Shown here in pieces: positions 52,027 through 61,201 of a stretch of 64,000 bases of DNA (the stretch's first letter is position 1; each line of letters starts with the position of its first letter). Position numbers and translations under genes: made by a program. Below the pieces are notes generated by a model. The model was not told the DNA's origin, made no database searches, and was given only the letters and a program-made list of their open reading frames with translations. Location of the stretch: NCBI GenBank assembly GCA_963849305.1, contig CAWKGV010000005.1:62001-126000 (forward strand), read 5' to 3'. The stretch is from CAWKGV01 sp963849305. Lineage in GTDB: Bacteria; Pseudomonadota; Alphaproteobacteria; Acetobacterales; Acetobacteraceae.

Positions 52027-53814
52027 ATGGCTAATACGGTGAGCGATTTTTTCTGGCAGCGGCTCAGCGAATGGGGGGTGCGCAGAATTTTTGGGTTTCC
52101 GGGAGACGGCATCAACGGGCTGGTCGGTGGGCTCGCGCGCAACATCGACAAGTTCGAGTACGTGCAGGTCCGGCACGAGGAAATGGCCGCCCTCATGGCC
52201 TCCGCGCACGCCAAGTTCACCGGCGAGGTCGGCGTGTGCATGGCCACGTCCGGCCCAGGTGCTATCCACTTGCTCAATGGTTTGTATGACGCGCGGCTGG
52301 ACCATCAGCCGGTGCTCGCGATCGTGGGCCAGACGGACACGGCCGCCCTCGGCGGCCACTTCCAGCAGGAGACCGACCTGCCGAGTTTGTTTAAGGACGT
52401 GGCGGGCGCCTTTGTGCAGCAGGCGAGTTCGCCGGTACAGATTCGACACTTGATTGATCGCGCCATGCGCATCGCCAAGTCCGATCGCAAGGTGACCTGC
52501 ATCATTCTCCCAAAAGACATCCAGGACATGAAGGCGGTCGAGATGCCGCCGCATACCTATGGCACGATCCAGTCCGGGATTGGCGCGCCTGAATTGCGTC
52601 CCATGCCAACCGCGACCGAATTGCGCCGCGCGGCCGACGTGCTGAACAGCGGGAACAAGGTCGCCATGCTGGTCGGTGCCGGCACCCTGCACGCGACTGA
52701 CGAGGTGATCGAGATCGCGGAGAAGCTCGGCGCCGGCGTCGCCAAGGCGCTGCTCGGCAAGGCGGCGGTCCCGGACGAGCTGCCGTTCGTCACCGGCTCG
52801 ATCGGCCTGCTCGGCACCAAGCCGAGCTGGGACATGATGCAGGACTGCGATACGTTTTTCATGGTCGGGTCCGGTTTCCCGTATGCCGAGTTTTTGCCCA
52901 AGGCAGGCAACGCGCGTGGGGTACAGATCGACATCGAGGCCGGGATGCTCAGCATCCGGTTCCCGATGGAGGTCAACCTACTAGGCGAGAGCAAGGAGAC
53001 GCTGCGGGCGCTCCTGCCCATGATCGAGCGCAAAAGCGATCGCTCCTGGCGCCAGACGATCGAGAAGAACGTCAAGGAGTGGTGGGACGTACTGAAATCA
53101 CGCGCCATGACCTCGGCCGACCCTATTAATCCGCAGCGGATATTTTATGAGCTGTCGCCGAAGCTGCCGGAACGGGCGATCGTCACCAGCGACTCGGGTT
53201 CTGGCGCCAACTGGTATGCCCGCGACCTCAAGATGCGCCGCGGCATGATGTGTTCGCTCTCCGGCGGGCTGGCGACGATGGGCGCCGGCGTGCCCTACGC
53301 AATCTCGGCGAAGTTCGCCTATCCCGACCGGCCCGTGCTGGCGCTGGTGGGCGACGGCGCGATGCAAATGAACGGCATGAACGAGCTGATCACGGTGGCG
53401 AAATATTGGAAGCAGTGGAGCAATCCACATCTCATCTTCATGGTGATGAACAATCGGGATCTCAATCAGGTCACATGGGAGATGCGCGCGCAGGCCGGTA
53501 ATCCAAAGTTCGAGGCAAGCCAGAGCATTCCGGACGTGTCGTATTCCCGTTACGCCGACCTGATCGGGCTCAAGGGCATCTTTGTCGATGACCCGGAAAA
53601 GCTCGCCTCCGCCTGGGACGAGGCGTTGTTGGCGGATCGCCCGGTGGTCTTGGAGGTCTATTGCGATCCGAACGTGCCGCCGCTGCCGCCGCACATCACG
53701 CTCAAACAAGCGAAGGCGTTCGCGACCTCCTTGCCGCAAGACCCGGAACTCGGCAGCGTGCTGGTGGATACCGCCAAGGAGGTCGTGTCCAGCCTCCTCC
53801 CCAGCCACTCCTGA
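52027..53814 (+). CDS. TPP-requiring enzyme, pyruvate oxidase/acetolactate synthase-like
   Basis: A 595-residue thiamine-diphosphate enzyme with the usual three domains: Pyr (GFPGDGINGLVGGL, HEEMAALMASAHAKFTGEVG, ATSGPGAIHLLNGLYDARLD), central Rossmann-like (AMLVGAGTLHATDEVIEIAE), and PP with GDGAMQMNGMNELIT...MNNRD. It is closest in look to the PoxB/pyruvate-oxidase-like group; the C-terminal membrane-binding tail of PoxB is not obvious. Substrate unknown. First gene of a five-gene operon; its stop is followed one base later by the enolase-superfamily gene. Intact. Confidence 0.88.
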   Translation: MANTVSDFFWQRLSEWGVRRIFGFPGDGINGLVGGLARNIDKFEYVQVRHEEMAALMASAHAKFTGEVGVCMATSGPGAIHLLNGLYDARLDHQPVLAIVGQTDTAALGGHFQQETDLPSLFKDVAGAFVQQASSPVQIRHLIDRAMRIAKSDRKVTCIILPKDIQDMKAVEMPPHTYGTIQSGIGAPELRPMPTATELRRAADVLNSGNKVAMLVGAGTLHATDEVIEIAEKLGAGVAKALLGKAAVPDELPFVTGSIGLLGTKPSWDMMQDCDTFFMVGSGFPYAEFLPKAGNARGVQIDIEAGMLSIRFPMEVNLLGESKETLRALLPMIERKSDRSWRQTIEKNVKEWWDVLKSRAMTSADPINPQRIFYELSPKLPERAIVTSDSGSGANWYARDLKMRRGMMCSLSGGLATMGAGVPYAISAKFAYPDRPVLALVGDGAMQMNGMNELITVAKYWKQWSNPHLIFMVMNNRDLNQVTWEMRAQAGNPKFEASQSIPDVSYSRYADLIGLKGIFVDDPEKLASAWDEALLADRPVVLEVYCDPNVPPLPPHITLKQAKAFATSLPQDPELGSVLVDTAKEVVSSLLPSHS

Positions 53815-53815
53815 G

Positions 53816-54916
53816 ATGACGCGACCCGCTGCCCCTATCGGAACCGTGCAGGCCAGGGCCTACACGGTTCCTACCGATCAGCCCGAGCAGGACGGCACGC
53901 TCGACTGGGACAAGACCACGCTGATCGTCGCCACCGTCGAGGCCGGTGGTTACGAGGGGATTGGCTATACCTACGCGGGCAAGGGCAACGCCGAGCTGAT
54001 CCGCGGCAAGTTGGCCGAGGCGATCAAGGGCAAGGACGCCTTCGACATCCCGGGCTGCGTGGCCGAGATGCAGCATGAGGTGCGGAACATTGGCCGGCGC
54101 GGGCTGACAGCCACCGCCATATCGGCCGTTGATGTCGCGCTTTGGGATCTGAAGGCGAAGCTGCTTGACCTCCCCTTGGTCCGCTTGCTGGGTGCGGTGC
54201 GTCCGAAGGTGCCGATCTACGGCAGCGGCGGCTTCACCAACTACACCGATAAGCGGCTTGCCGAGCAGCTTGGCGGCTGGGTGGCCGAGGACGGCTGCCG
54301 GTGGGTGAAGATGAAGGTCGGCCGCGACCCGCGGCGCGACCGGGAGCGGGTGAAAGCAGCGCGCACAGCGATCGGCGATGCCGGGCTGTTCGTGGACGGC
54401 AATGGCGCGTTCGCGGTCAAGCGCGCGCTGGCTTTCGCCGATCACGTGCTGATCCATGACGTGCGCTGGTTCGAGGAACCGGTCTCCAGCGAAGACCTCG
54501 CAGGCCTACGGCTCCTACGCGAACGCATCCCCGTACCGATGGAGGTGGCCGCCGGGGAGTATGTCTATGTCGTGGAGGACGCGCGCGCGATGCTGGCGGC
54601 CAATGCGGTAGACGTGCAGCAGGCGGATGCGACGCGTTGCGGTGGCGTGAGCGGGTTCCTCGCCATCGGCAGCATGACGGCGACGCACCAGATCGACCTG
54701 TCAGGGCACTGCGCTCCCTCGGTTCATCTGCACGCCGCTTGCGCGGTGGCACGACTGCGGCATCTGGAATGGTTCCACGACCATGTGCGGATCGAGCACA
54801 TGCTGTTCGATGGCGCTCCGGTCCCGCGCGAGGGTGCGATCGAACCCGACCTGTCGCGCTCGGGCCTCGGCATCGCGTTGAAGCGTCAGGACGCGGAGCG
54901 TTACGCGGACGACTGA
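53816..54916 (+). CDS. Mandelate racemase/muconate lactonizing enzyme-like protein
   Basis: Enolase-superfamily enzyme of 366 residues. Active-site pattern: K-x-K in RWVKMKVGRDP, metal ligands in FVDGNGAFAVKR, RWFEEPVSSEDL and EVAAGEYVYVV, and a late GHCAPSVHLHAA with His. The K-x-K motif and barrel order put it in the mandelate racemase subgroup, which includes many sugar-acid dehydratases. In this operon it could feed or receive a sugar acid from the GMC dehydrogenase (inference). Second gene of the operon; 15 bases precede the membrane-protein gene. Confidence 0.87.
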   Translation: MTRPAAPIGTVQARAYTVPTDQPEQDGTLDWDKTTLIVATVEAGGYEGIGYTYAGKGNAELIRGKLAEAIKGKDAFDIPGCVAEMQHEVRNIGRRGLTATAISAVDVALWDLKAKLLDLPLVRLLGAVRPKVPIYGSGGFTNYTDKRLAEQLGGWVAEDGCRWVKMKVGRDPRRDRERVKAARTAIGDAGLFVDGNGAFAVKRALAFADHVLIHDVRWFEEPVSSEDLAGLRLLRERIPVPMEVAAGEYVYVVEDARAMLAANAVDVQQADATRCGGVSGFLAIGSMTATHQIDLSGHCAPSVHLHAACAVARLRHLEWFHDHVRIEHMLFDGAPVPREGAIEPDLSRSGLGIALKRQDAERYADD

Positions 54917-54931
54917 CAGGGAACACAGGAA

Positions 54932-55900
54932 ATGTCGGGCACGAAAATGGAAGGCGCCGGGTTGGCGACGCTGGCCGCTGTCTCGGCGGGGGTGCTGGGA
55001 GTGTTGGCGGCGCGGCAGTCTCCGGCTGCTACCGCAAGGCGGCCGCTGAGTTTGCGCCTGCGGTCCCCACGCCAAACGGACGAACTCGCCATTCACGCGG
55101 CGCAGCGGCTGAACCACAGCTCGGCTCTGCTCGCGCTGTCGGTGCTCGCCGACAGCGGGGTCGAGCATTATCGGGGGATGTTCTTCAACAAGGCGATGTT
55201 CCTGCCCATCGCCGCCTCGGCGCTCACCCTCGCGACCAGCTTGCATGGGACACAGGACCGCACGGCTGCCGCCCACAAGCTGCGTCATGCAATGGCCGTG
55301 ACCGCGGCGAGCGTCGGCCTGATCGGCGGCGGCTTCCACCTCTATAACGTGACCAAGCGGGAGGGCGGTCTTTCCTGGAGCAACCTGTTCTACGGCGCTC
55401 CGCTAGGCGCGCCGTACTCGCTGATCCTTGCAGGCCTAATGGGCACCGCCGCCGAGCACGTGCGTGATTCGCGCGACGGCCGCCTCAAGTTGTTCGGCCT
55501 GCCGGCCGGGCCCACTCTGGCGGCGGTGACCGCGGGGGGCATCGCCGGCACCGTGGCCGAGGCAGCACTGCTGCATTTTCGCGGTGCCTTCCATGACCCA
55601 TTCATGTTCCTGCCCGTCACCATCCCGCCGATTGCCGCCGGATTGGTCGCCAAGGCGGGGGCCGAAGGGAGCCCGCGCTGGTCCCGCTTCACGCGGGCCT
55701 GGTTGCGGCTCACCGCGACGGTCGGCTTCGCCGGCGCGGGGTTCCATATTTACGGGGTGAGCCGGAACATGGACGGCTGGCGCAATTGGAGCCAAAACGT
55801 TCTAAACGGACCGCCCATTCCAGCCCCGCCCAGCTTCACCGCGTTGGCGCTCGCCGGACTGGCCGCCCTAGATTTGCTGCAGGAGCGTCGGAATGCCTGA
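54932..55900 (+). CDS. Internally duplicated multi-pass membrane protein
   Basis: A 322-residue inner-membrane protein with about seven hydrophobic segments. Two halves repeat each other: HYRGMFFNKAMFLPIAASAL against HFRGAFHDPFMFLPVTIPPI, and GGGFHLYNVTKREGGLSWSN against GAGFHIYGVSRNMDGWRNWS, both followed by a GAPLGAPYS/GPPIPAPPS motif. The His/Tyr pair in each repeat (F-H-x-Y) could bind a cofactor or quinone. I do not recognise a characterised family. The stop overlaps the next start by 8 bases, so it belongs with the gluconate-dehydrogenase-type genes. Confidence 0.75.
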   Translation: MSGTKMEGAGLATLAAVSAGVLGVLAARQSPAATARRPLSLRLRSPRQTDELAIHAAQRLNHSSALLALSVLADSGVEHYRGMFFNKAMFLPIAASALTLATSLHGTQDRTAAAHKLRHAMAVTAASVGLIGGGFHLYNVTKREGGLSWSNLFYGAPLGAPYSLILAGLMGTAAEHVRDSRDGRLKLFGLPAGPTLAAVTAGGIAGTVAEAALLHFRGAFHDPFMFLPVTIPPIAAGLVAKAGAEGSPRWSRFTRAWLRLTATVGFAGAGFHIYGVSRNMDGWRNWSQNVLNGPPIPAPPSFTALALAGLAALDLLQERRNA

Positions 55901-56516
55901 CACTGTAGGCCGCTTCCCCGGCTACAGCACGCTCGCCAAGCGCCACACGCCTTCATGGAACGACGCGACGCGCAAGGCGGTAGATAAGCGGGTTGACGAC
56001 CCCCCGCCGCGACGGTTCTTCTCTCCGGAGGAGTGGCCGCTCCTGCTCGCGCTCTGCGATCGCATTATCCCGCAGACGGCGACGCCGAAGGTGCCGATCG
56101 CCAACTTCATCGACCAGAAGATGGCGGAGGATCAGGGCGACGGCTATCGCGAGGCCGATCTGCCGCCGATGCAGGAGATGTGGCGGCGCGGCCTCGCCGC
56201 GACCGATGCCGAGGCCCGGCTGCGCTTCAAGGAGGGGTTCGCCTCTCTGTCCGGCGGCCGGCAGGACGATGTGCTACAGGCGATCCAGCGCGGCGAGGTC
56301 CGGGCGCCCGAATGGTCCGACGTGCCGGCCAAATCGTTCTTCAAGACGCGCGTCCTGCATGACATTCCGATGATGTACTACGGAAACCCGCGAGGCTGGG
56401 ACGAGATCGGCTTCGGCGGCCCTGCCTCGCCGCGAGGGTACGTCCGGATGGGTTTCGATCGCTACGATCCGTGGGATGCGGTCGAGCGTAAATCGGGGAA
56501 CAAGCGCCATGCCTGA
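55893..56516 (+). CDS. Gluconate 2-dehydrogenase subunit 3 family protein
   Basis: A 207-residue protein with the subunit-3 core (RFFSPEEWPLLLALCDRIIP, QTATPKVPIANFIDQKMAED, MWRRGLAATDAEARLRFKEG). In membrane-bound FAD gluconate dehydrogenases the small subunit carries a Tat signal and helps assemble or export the GMC-type catalytic subunit. Here no signal peptide is seen (it starts MPDTVGRFPGYSTLAKR), so the complex might stay cytoplasmic and be tied to the membrane through the preceding gene's product. It overlaps both neighbours by 8 bases. Confidence 0.88.
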   Translation: MPDTVGRFPGYSTLAKRHTPSWNDATRKAVDKRVDDPPPRRFFSPEEWPLLLALCDRIIPQTATPKVPIANFIDQKMAEDQGDGYREADLPPMQEMWRRGLAATDAEARLRFKEGFASLSGGRQDDVLQAIQRGEVRAPEWSDVPAKSFFKTRVLHDIPMMYYGNPRGWDEIGFGGPASPRGYVRMGFDRYDPWDAVERKSGNKRHA

Positions 56517-58157
56517 GATCGTCCCCGAAGGCCCACGCGGCAAGAACGGCCGCGCCCCCGACGTCATGCGCCCAGGCGCCTGGGTTCCGATGAAGGAATA
56601 TCGGGAGGACGAGGAGGTCGATTTCGCCATCGTCGGCACCGGTTTCGGCGGCGCGACACTCGCCGCGAAGCTCGCCGAAGGCGGCTTCTCCGTGGTGGCG
56701 TTCGACGCCGGCCCCTGGTTCCGTCCGCTCGATGAGTTCGCCTCCGATGAGATCGAGCAGATGAAGCTCTATTGGCTGGACAAACGCGTCGTCACCGAGG
56801 GTCCGCTCAAGCTGGGCCGGCGCAACAGCGGCAAGGCGGTGGGCGGAAGCAGCGTTCACTTCATGATGGTCTCGTTGCGCTTCCGTCCCGAGTGGTTCAA
56901 GTCCCGCACGGCCCTCGGCTACGGCGTCGATTGGCCGGTCGATTGGCGCGAGATGTGGCGTTACTACGGCGAGGTCGAGGAGGCGCTGAAGATCGCAGGG
57001 CCGATCGCCTATCCGTGGGGACCGAAGCGCGGGCGCTATCCGTACCGCCCGCACGAGGTGAACGCCGCCGGCCTCGTGTTGGCGCGCGGCTGCGAGAAGC
57101 TGGGCATGAAGTGGGTACCGACGCCGCTTGCCACCGTGTCCGCCCCGCGCGGCTTGTCGCCGCCCTGCGTCTATCGGGGCTTCTGCGGCATCGGCTGCTC
57201 GACCAACGCCAAGCAGAGTGCGCTCGTGGTGTGGCTTCCGCGGGCGCTGGCAGCGGGGGCGGAAATACGTGACCTCGCCATGGTCGGGCGGGTCGAGGTC
57301 AACCAGCAGGGCCGCGCGACGGGCGTGCAATATCATCGCGACGGTCGGTGGCGCTTTCAGAGGGCGAAAAACGTCGTCGTCGCCGGCTACGCGATCGAGA
57401 ACTCCGCGCCTCTTGCTGAACTCCGCCTGCCCGCAGTTTCCCGACGGGCTGGCCAACCGCAACGGGCTGGTCGGCAAATATTTCATGACCCAGTCCAACG
57501 ACGCGGTCTGGGGCGTGATGGACGAGGAGATCCGCTGGTACAAGGGCCCGCCCTCGATGGCACTCACCGAGCATTGGAACTACACCGACGAGGGCAAGGA
57601 TTTCTTCGGCGGCTACGCTTACATGAGCCAGGGGCCGCTGCCGATCGAATGGGCGGAGGCGGTGGCGTCCGAGCGCGGTCTCTGGGGATATCAACTGAAG
57701 GATGCGATGTCGAACTACATCCACCAGGCTGGCCTGAAGATCGTCGGCGAGGTCATGCCGCGCGAGGAGAACCGGGTGAGCCTCGCCGAGGAAAAGGACC
57801 AGTACCGGCCTCCCCGTCGCGAAGGTGACGTTCTCCTACTGTGAAAACGACAACCGCCTGCGCCGGCACGCCATCCGCCACATGCGCGAGGCGATGCGGG
57901 CGGTCGGCGCGGCGGATCTCTTCGACACGCCGAGCACGGCGCACTTGAACGGCGGCTGCCGAATGGGCGACGACCCCAGAACGAGCGTGGTGAATGCCGA
58001 CGGGCGATCCTGGGACATCCCGAACCTCTGGGTCTGCGACGGTTCGCTGTTTCCGACAATCGGCGGGGTCAATCCCTCGCTTACCATCCAGGCTTTGGCG
58101 TTGCGCGCCGGCGACCGCATCAAGGCACTCGCCGCGCGCGGCGAATTGCACGGCTAG
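56509..58157 (+). CDS. GMC family oxidoreductase (two frameshifts)
   Basis: FAD-containing GMC-type dehydrogenase, catalytic partner of the subunit-3 protein. FAD site FAIVGTGFGGATLAAKLAEG; NSGKAVGGSSVHFMMVSLRF; Cys-containing CVYRGFCGIGCSTNAKQSAL; C-terminal HLNGGCRMGDDP and SLFPTIGGVNPSLTIQALAL. Two extra bases break it: near 57406 (after YAIENS, resuming LLLNSACPQFPDG) and near 57802 (after EEKDQY, resuming GLPVAKVTFSYCEND). The three pieces are collinear and complete, about 549 residues after correction. Substrate unknown; relatives oxidise gluconate, 2-ketogluconate, sorbitol or fructose at the membrane. Last gene of the operon. Confidence 0.83.
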
Positions 58158-58170
58158 TTCCGGCGAGCGG

Positions 58171-58800
58171 TCATCCGGATAGCTCGACAGAGCCTGCCTC
58201 GGGGCCTTTCTTGCCCTGCACGACCTGGACGCGGACGGCCTGCCCTTCTTGCAGGTCTGTGATGCCGCTGCGGCTCAGCGCCGAGATATGCACGAACACA
58301 TCCTTGCCGCCGCCATCCGGGGTGATGAAGCCGAATCCCTTTTGCGAATTGAACCACTTCACAGTGCCGCGAATTTCCTGTCCGACGGCCACAGCTGGCC
58401 CAGGGTCGCGCGACGAACGCGCTCCGGCCGGCGCGTGGCCGATCTCGTCGACATGGGTAATTTCCGTCACTTGCCGACCTTTCTGGCCCTGACCGACCCG
58501 GACCCGGAGGGTCGTGCCGGCGGTAAGCGAACTGGAACCGACCCGCTCCACCGTACTCGCATGAAGGAAGGCATCGCCGGTCCCATCGCCGAGTTCGACG
58601 AAGCCGAACCCCTTGTCCGGATTGAACCACTTGACCACTGCCGGCACCTCGGGGCCGGAGGCGACCGGGGCCGGCCCGGGCGCCCGATACGCCGGGCGGG
58701 CGGGCGGCGACCACGCCATGTCGTCTCGGCGGGGTCCGCCGTCGTCGAAGTCCCGGCGCCGGCGGGGCTCCCGCGTGCGCCAACCATCTCGCTTTTCCAC
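58171..58800 (-). CDS. Cold-shock protein with two CSD domains
   Basis: A 209-residue protein with two cold-shock domains: AVVKWFNPDKGFGFVELGDG with DAFLHAS (residues about 55-120) and GTVKWFNSQKGFGFITPDGG with DVFVHISAL (about 145-208). Each has the RNP1/RNP2-type aromatic motifs for single-stranded nucleic acid binding. The N-terminal Arg-rich stretch precedes them. The GTG at 58800 gives VEKRDGWRTREP; longer frames are low-complexity. Such tandem CSD proteins are standard in alphaproteobacteria and act as RNA chaperones. Convergent with the GMC gene. Confidence 0.9.
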   Translation of the reverse strand: MEKRDGWRTREPRRRRDFDDGGPRRDDMAWSPPARPAYRAPGPAPVASGPEVPAVVKWFNPDKGFGFVELGDGTGDAFLHASTVERVGSSSLTAGTTLRVRVGQGQKGRQVTEITHVDEIGHAPAGARSSRDPGPAVAVGQEIRGTVKWFNSQKGFGFITPDGGGKDVFVHISALSRSGITDLQEGQAVRVQVVQGKKGPEAGSVELSG

Positions 58801-58895
58801 GTCCCGCAACCTCGCCGGATCACGCTTACCGTGTAGCAGTTTGCCACGGCACTGGCCTAGAGGCACCCCCCCAACACGCTTCGCCGAGCCCGAGG

Positions 58896-59960
58896 TTACG
58901 CAGCCGCTCCGAGTTGCTGGATCCGCTTCTCCAGTGCCGCCACCTCGGCCTCGGTAGGACCGGCCTCCGGGAAATCCGCGGTTCGCGGCCTGATCGTCCG
59001 CCAGCGCGCGCGAATGGCCCGTTGCGCCATGTAACCGGCCGCCAGAACGATCACCGGCAGGAAGCGGCGGTCGATCAGCACCAACGCGGTGCCGATCAGC
59101 GACACGCAAGCAGCCCGGATTACCAGCCGCGTGTCGGAGGGCGTGGGCCCGATGTCAGATGGGTCGGCAGCGGGCGCACTGGCGACCGCGACCTCGCCCC
59201 TGATCGGCGGAGCAGCCCGGCCGCGCCCGGGCGTGACATGCGGAGACGTCGCACCCGGGCTAACGAAAGGGCGCGGGTCAGGCGCCGGTTCGGGCAAGGC
59301 CGGTGAAGCTGCAAACGGTTCGGGCGCGGTTTGACTTGGCGCCGTGATATCCCGGTTTTGCTCGATCTTGCGCCGGTGCTCTTCGCGCTCGTCGGCGGCC
59401 AGCTCCTGGAAGGCTTCCGGCAGCAGCGGAATTGGATGGCCTTCCTGGTGCAGCGCCTCCCGCCGCCGCACGAACGGATCGGAACGCACTTCGTGCTGAT
59501 CGACATAGCGGGCGAACATCCGCCGCAGCTCGGGGGAGCCATACAGCACGCCCAGATGCTTCGCCATCTCCAGCATTTCCTCGCCGGGAACCCCCGCCTC
59601 AACCGAGGTATGCGCGAGCGCGAACATCCCCGCGCGCTTGCCCGAGGCGCAATGCACCAATACCGGCTTGGGCGCTTGGGCGATCGCCTCACCGAACCCG
59701 TCGAGCAATTGCTTGTCGGCGATATTCAGGGGCACCGGATAGTGGATATATTCCAGACCGTGGCGCCGCGCCTCGGCGGCTTCTTGCTGGGGTGACAAAT
59801 CCGGCGTCGGCTCCGATGCCGAGCGAAGATCCAGCACCGAGCGGAACCCCTGATCGCGCAACTGCCCGATCTCGTCCTTGCTCGGCGGCTTTCGCCCGAC
59901 CGTGACAGTGTTGCTCAGCTCGATACGCGAACTGGACAATTTTCGCCTCCTCGCCTTCAT
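58896..59960 (-). CDS. DUF442-type protein tyrosine phosphatase with membrane tail
   Basis: A 354-residue protein. Residues about 10-150 form a tyrosine/dual-specificity phosphatase domain of the beta-lactamase-hydrolase-like (DUF442) group: TVTVGRKPPSKDEIGQLRDQ, LDLRSASEPTPD and the P-loop PVLVHCASGKRAGMFAL (C-x4-R). A long Pro-rich, probably disordered linker follows, then a hydrophobic hairpin near residues 280-310 (AACVSLIGTALVLI, FLPVIVLAAGYMAQRAI) and a coiled-coil-like end. So the phosphatase is probably tethered to the membrane. Related domains in Rhizobiales are linked to sulfide/persulfide chemistry when fused to ETHE1, not seen here. Confidence 0.8.
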   Translation of the reverse strand: MKARRRKLSSSRIELSNTVTVGRKPPSKDEIGQLRDQGFRSVLDLRSASEPTPDLSPQQEAAEARRHGLEYIHYPVPLNIADKQLLDGFGEAIAQAPKPVLVHCASGKRAGMFALAHTSVEAGVPGEEMLEMAKHLGVLYGSPELRRMFARYVDQHEVRSDPFVRRREALHQEGHPIPLLPEAFQELAADEREEHRRKIEQNRDITAPSQTAPEPFAASPALPEPAPDPRPFVSPGATSPHVTPGRGRAAPPIRGEVAVASAPAADPSDIGPTPSDTRLVIRAACVSLIGTALVLIDRRFLPVIVLAAGYMAQRAIRARWRTIRPRTADFPEAGPTEAEVAALEKRIQQLGAAA

Positions 59961-59976
59961 GCGGCACGCGCTTGCT

Positions 59977-61108
59977 TCAGCCCGGAACCACCGGCTCCTT
60001 TTGCGCCGGCAGACCCTTCAAGAAAGCCTCGTCAACTTTGAGGTGCTGCGCAACCAGCTCGGACGGGGTGTGCGCGAGCCAGTTGGTCAGGGACACATCG
60101 CAGTACTGGTTGGAGCGGAACAGTTCCAGGAACTGCAGGTCGTCCGGCCCGGTGTTCTCGATATAATGCCCCATCGCGCGCGGAACGTACCCGACATCGC
60201 CGGGATGGAAGTCGATGGTGCGGGCCTGGCCGTGCGCGGCGAACACCGTCATGCGCCCCTGCCCTTTGATCCAGGTACTGCCACTCATCGGCATTGGGGT
60301 GCCAATGCAATTCGCGCAACCCACCGGGGCGCACCTCGACCAGCGCGGCCGCGATGGTCTTGGAGACGGTGAAGTTGCGCGAGTCCGCTATCCGCACCGC
60401 TCCGCTCTTGGTTTCCAGGTCCGGAGGGCGGGAGGCGAGGGAAAAACTGAACGGATGCGGCACATTGCCTTGCACGGCCGGCTCGGGCAGCGGCGCCGGC
60501 ACGCGGCCCTGGAAGATGTACAGCTCATGGCCGGGCATACGGGCGAAGGTTTCCGTGGAGGTGCCGAAATTCTTGCCGAGCACGCCGCGCGGCGTGTGCG
60601 CCATCCAGTCAACCACTTGGAACGTGTCGTATTCCGAGAAGGCTCCGTCATCGAAGGCGAGCAGGAACTCGCAACCGTCCGGCTCCAGGCCCTGGATCGA
60701 ATGCGGGATGCCGGACGGGAAGTACCACAGGTCGCCCACGCCCACATCGGCCGCGAAGCTGCGCCCCTCCGTATCGACGCTGGTGATCCTGGCGCGGCCG
60801 TACAGCATGTACGCCCACTCGGCCGGAAGATGCCAATGCAGTTCCCGGATCGCGCCCGCCTTCAGCCGCATGTTGACCCCGGCGATCTCCTTGGCGATCG
60901 CGAGATCCTTGACCGTTACCTCGCGCGCCCAGCCGCCGTCCTCCTCGCGCATATGCGCCTGGTCGAACGGGAACCAGAAATTAAAGACGTGGCCGTGGTC
61001 GCTCTCAGGCGGCTTGACCGAGGAGGGGAACTGGGCGGCGAGCGCCGGATTGTGCGGGCCGGGATCGTCGGCGCCCTTGCGGCGCGCGGATGAAGAGGTC
61101 GTGTCCAT
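59977..61108 (-). CDS. Bicupin oxalate decarboxylase-like protein (frameshifted)
   Basis: Two-cupin protein of about 377 residues like oxalate decarboxylase/oxidase. First cupin: GAIRELHWHLPAEWAYMLYG and GDLWYFPSGIPHSIQGL; second: GGLRELHWHPNADEWQY, then after an extra C near 60285 WIKGQGRMTVFAAHGQARTI, DFHPGDVGYVPRAMGHYIEN. Each has the Mn-binding H-x-H and late His pattern. The sequence resumes in the second frame to VAQHLKVDEAFLKGLPAQK. Oxalate decarboxylase turns oxalate into formate and CO2. No signal peptide is seen from the start at 61108 (MDTTSSSARRKGAD), so the protein is probably cytoplasmic. Confidence 0.82.
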
Positions 61109-61201
61109 GCCAACCACTCTCTGTTCTCTGCATCGAACGCCGCTCGACGGCAGCCGGCCGGCTCACGAATGGCGGCGCGCGCGTGCCAGTGCCCAGTCGG
61201 C

